From: Peteryoungia desertarenae
GTDB taxonomy: Bacteria > Pseudomonadota > Alphaproteobacteria > Rhizobiales > Rhizobiaceae
Assembly: GCF_005860795.2 (NCBI RefSeq)
Contig: NZ_CP058350.1
Span: 470,001-534,000, forward strand
Direction of reading: 5' to 3'
DNA: 64,000 bases
The notes under the pieces: generated by a model
Told to the model about the DNA's origin: nothing
What the model saw: only the letters and a program-made list of their open reading frames with translations
The model's database searches: none
Program-made: the position numbers and the translations under genes
In this document: piece by piece, positions 63,877-64,000 of the stretch
How positions within the stretch are numbered: position 1 is the first letter of the stretch
Layout: every line of letters starts with the position of its first letter

Positions 63877-63894
63877 TGTCAACTTTTCGTGACA
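63877..63894. promoter_or_regulatory. PpsR/CrtJ-type operator at the right edge
   Basis: TGTCAACTTTTCGTGACA fits TGT-N12-ACA exactly with complementary TGTCA/TGACA ends. On the minus strand, the direction of the LuxR gene, it carries TTGACA at 63882-63877. It lies ~14 kb from the main cluster. Confidence 0.65.
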
Positions 63895-64000
63895 GATTTC
63901 CAGCAACCAGATCGCGAACCCAAAAAAAGTATTTAAAAACTGATAGATGACAATTCGGTCGCATGAACGCAGTCCATCAATTTGGGCCTTCATGGAGAAG

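Larger units (their letters stand above)
63607..64000. other. Upstream region of the LuxR gene
   Basis: 394 bp without a credible ORF. It holds a nested inverted repeat and a PpsR-type palindrome, listed separately. If transcription of the LuxR gene starts near the palindrome, the 5' leader would be ~250 nt long and structured. Confidence 0.5.

Noticed and set aside
63607..64000. Cobalamin riboswitch upstream of the LuxR/CarH-like genes
   Set aside because: I could not find a B12-box-like segment or the expected multi-helix arrangement, only the nested inverted repeats described above.

Overview
The window is a nearly complete photosynthesis gene cluster (PGC) of a purple, alphaproteobacterial, bacteriochlorophyll a-producing organism, about 48 kb long (roughly 1.59-49.5 kb), with flanking genes on both sides. 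Two features point to an aerobic anoxygenic phototroph of the Rhizobiales/Rhizobiaceae type, such as phototrophic Rhizobium or Hoeflea relatives. One is a ugp-type glycerol-3-phosphate ABC transporter next to the cluster. The other is the use of the oxygen-dependent cyclase AcsF with no bchE in view. The taxonomic placement is inference from gene content, not from a search.

Layout: 1-1443, end of a ugp operon (ugpE fragment, ugpC) with a terminator. 1638-8311 (+), bchI-bchD-bchO-crtI-crtB and a 50-aa membrane ORF. 8349-10786 (-), crtD-crtC. 10898-22038 (+), the superoperon crtE-crtF-bchC-bchX-bchY-bchZ-pufQ-pufB-pufA-pufL-pufM-pufC, closed by a strong terminator. 22361-38710 (-), the long operon bchF-bchN-bchB-bchH-bchL-bchM-lhaA-puhA-puhB-puhC-orf101-acsF-puhE-hemA-idi. 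38934-41323 (+), the regulators ppaA/aerR-ppsR. 41422-45282 (+), bchG-pucC-like-bchP and a small membrane ORF. Then tspO (-), a cytochrome c2 (+), a PGC-linked dxs (+) and a second B12-binding regulator (+). Right of 50 kb the content changes to an IlvD/Edd dehydratase, a GAF-PAS-GGDEF-EAL protein, a chemoreceptor, decayed cytochrome and IS5 transposase remnants, and phhA-phhB with a divergent Lrp gene. The window ends with an unusual pair: a CarH-like cobalamin-binding protein and a LuxR-type regulator.

How it works together: HemA, BchH/I/D, BchM, AcsF, BchL/N/B, BchF, BchX/Y/Z, BchC, BchG and BchP cover most steps from 5-aminolevulinate synthesis to bacteriochlorophyll a. Dxs and Idi supply isoprenoid precursor. 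CrtE/B/I/C/D/F make a spirilloxanthin-type carotenoid, with no crtA. PufL/M/C, PuhA and PufA/B build a reaction centre with tetraheme cytochrome and LH1 only; no puc (LH2) genes are present. Cytochrome c2 can close the electron cycle. PpsR/CrtJ-type palindromes (TGT-N12-ACA or CGT-N12-ACA) are readable upstream of bchI, crtE/crtD, bchC, bchF/ppaA, bchG, dxs, the second B12-binding regulator, and the distant LuxR gene at the right edge. This suggests that one redox/light regulon reaches beyond the classical PGC and contains three different cobalamin-binding proteins.
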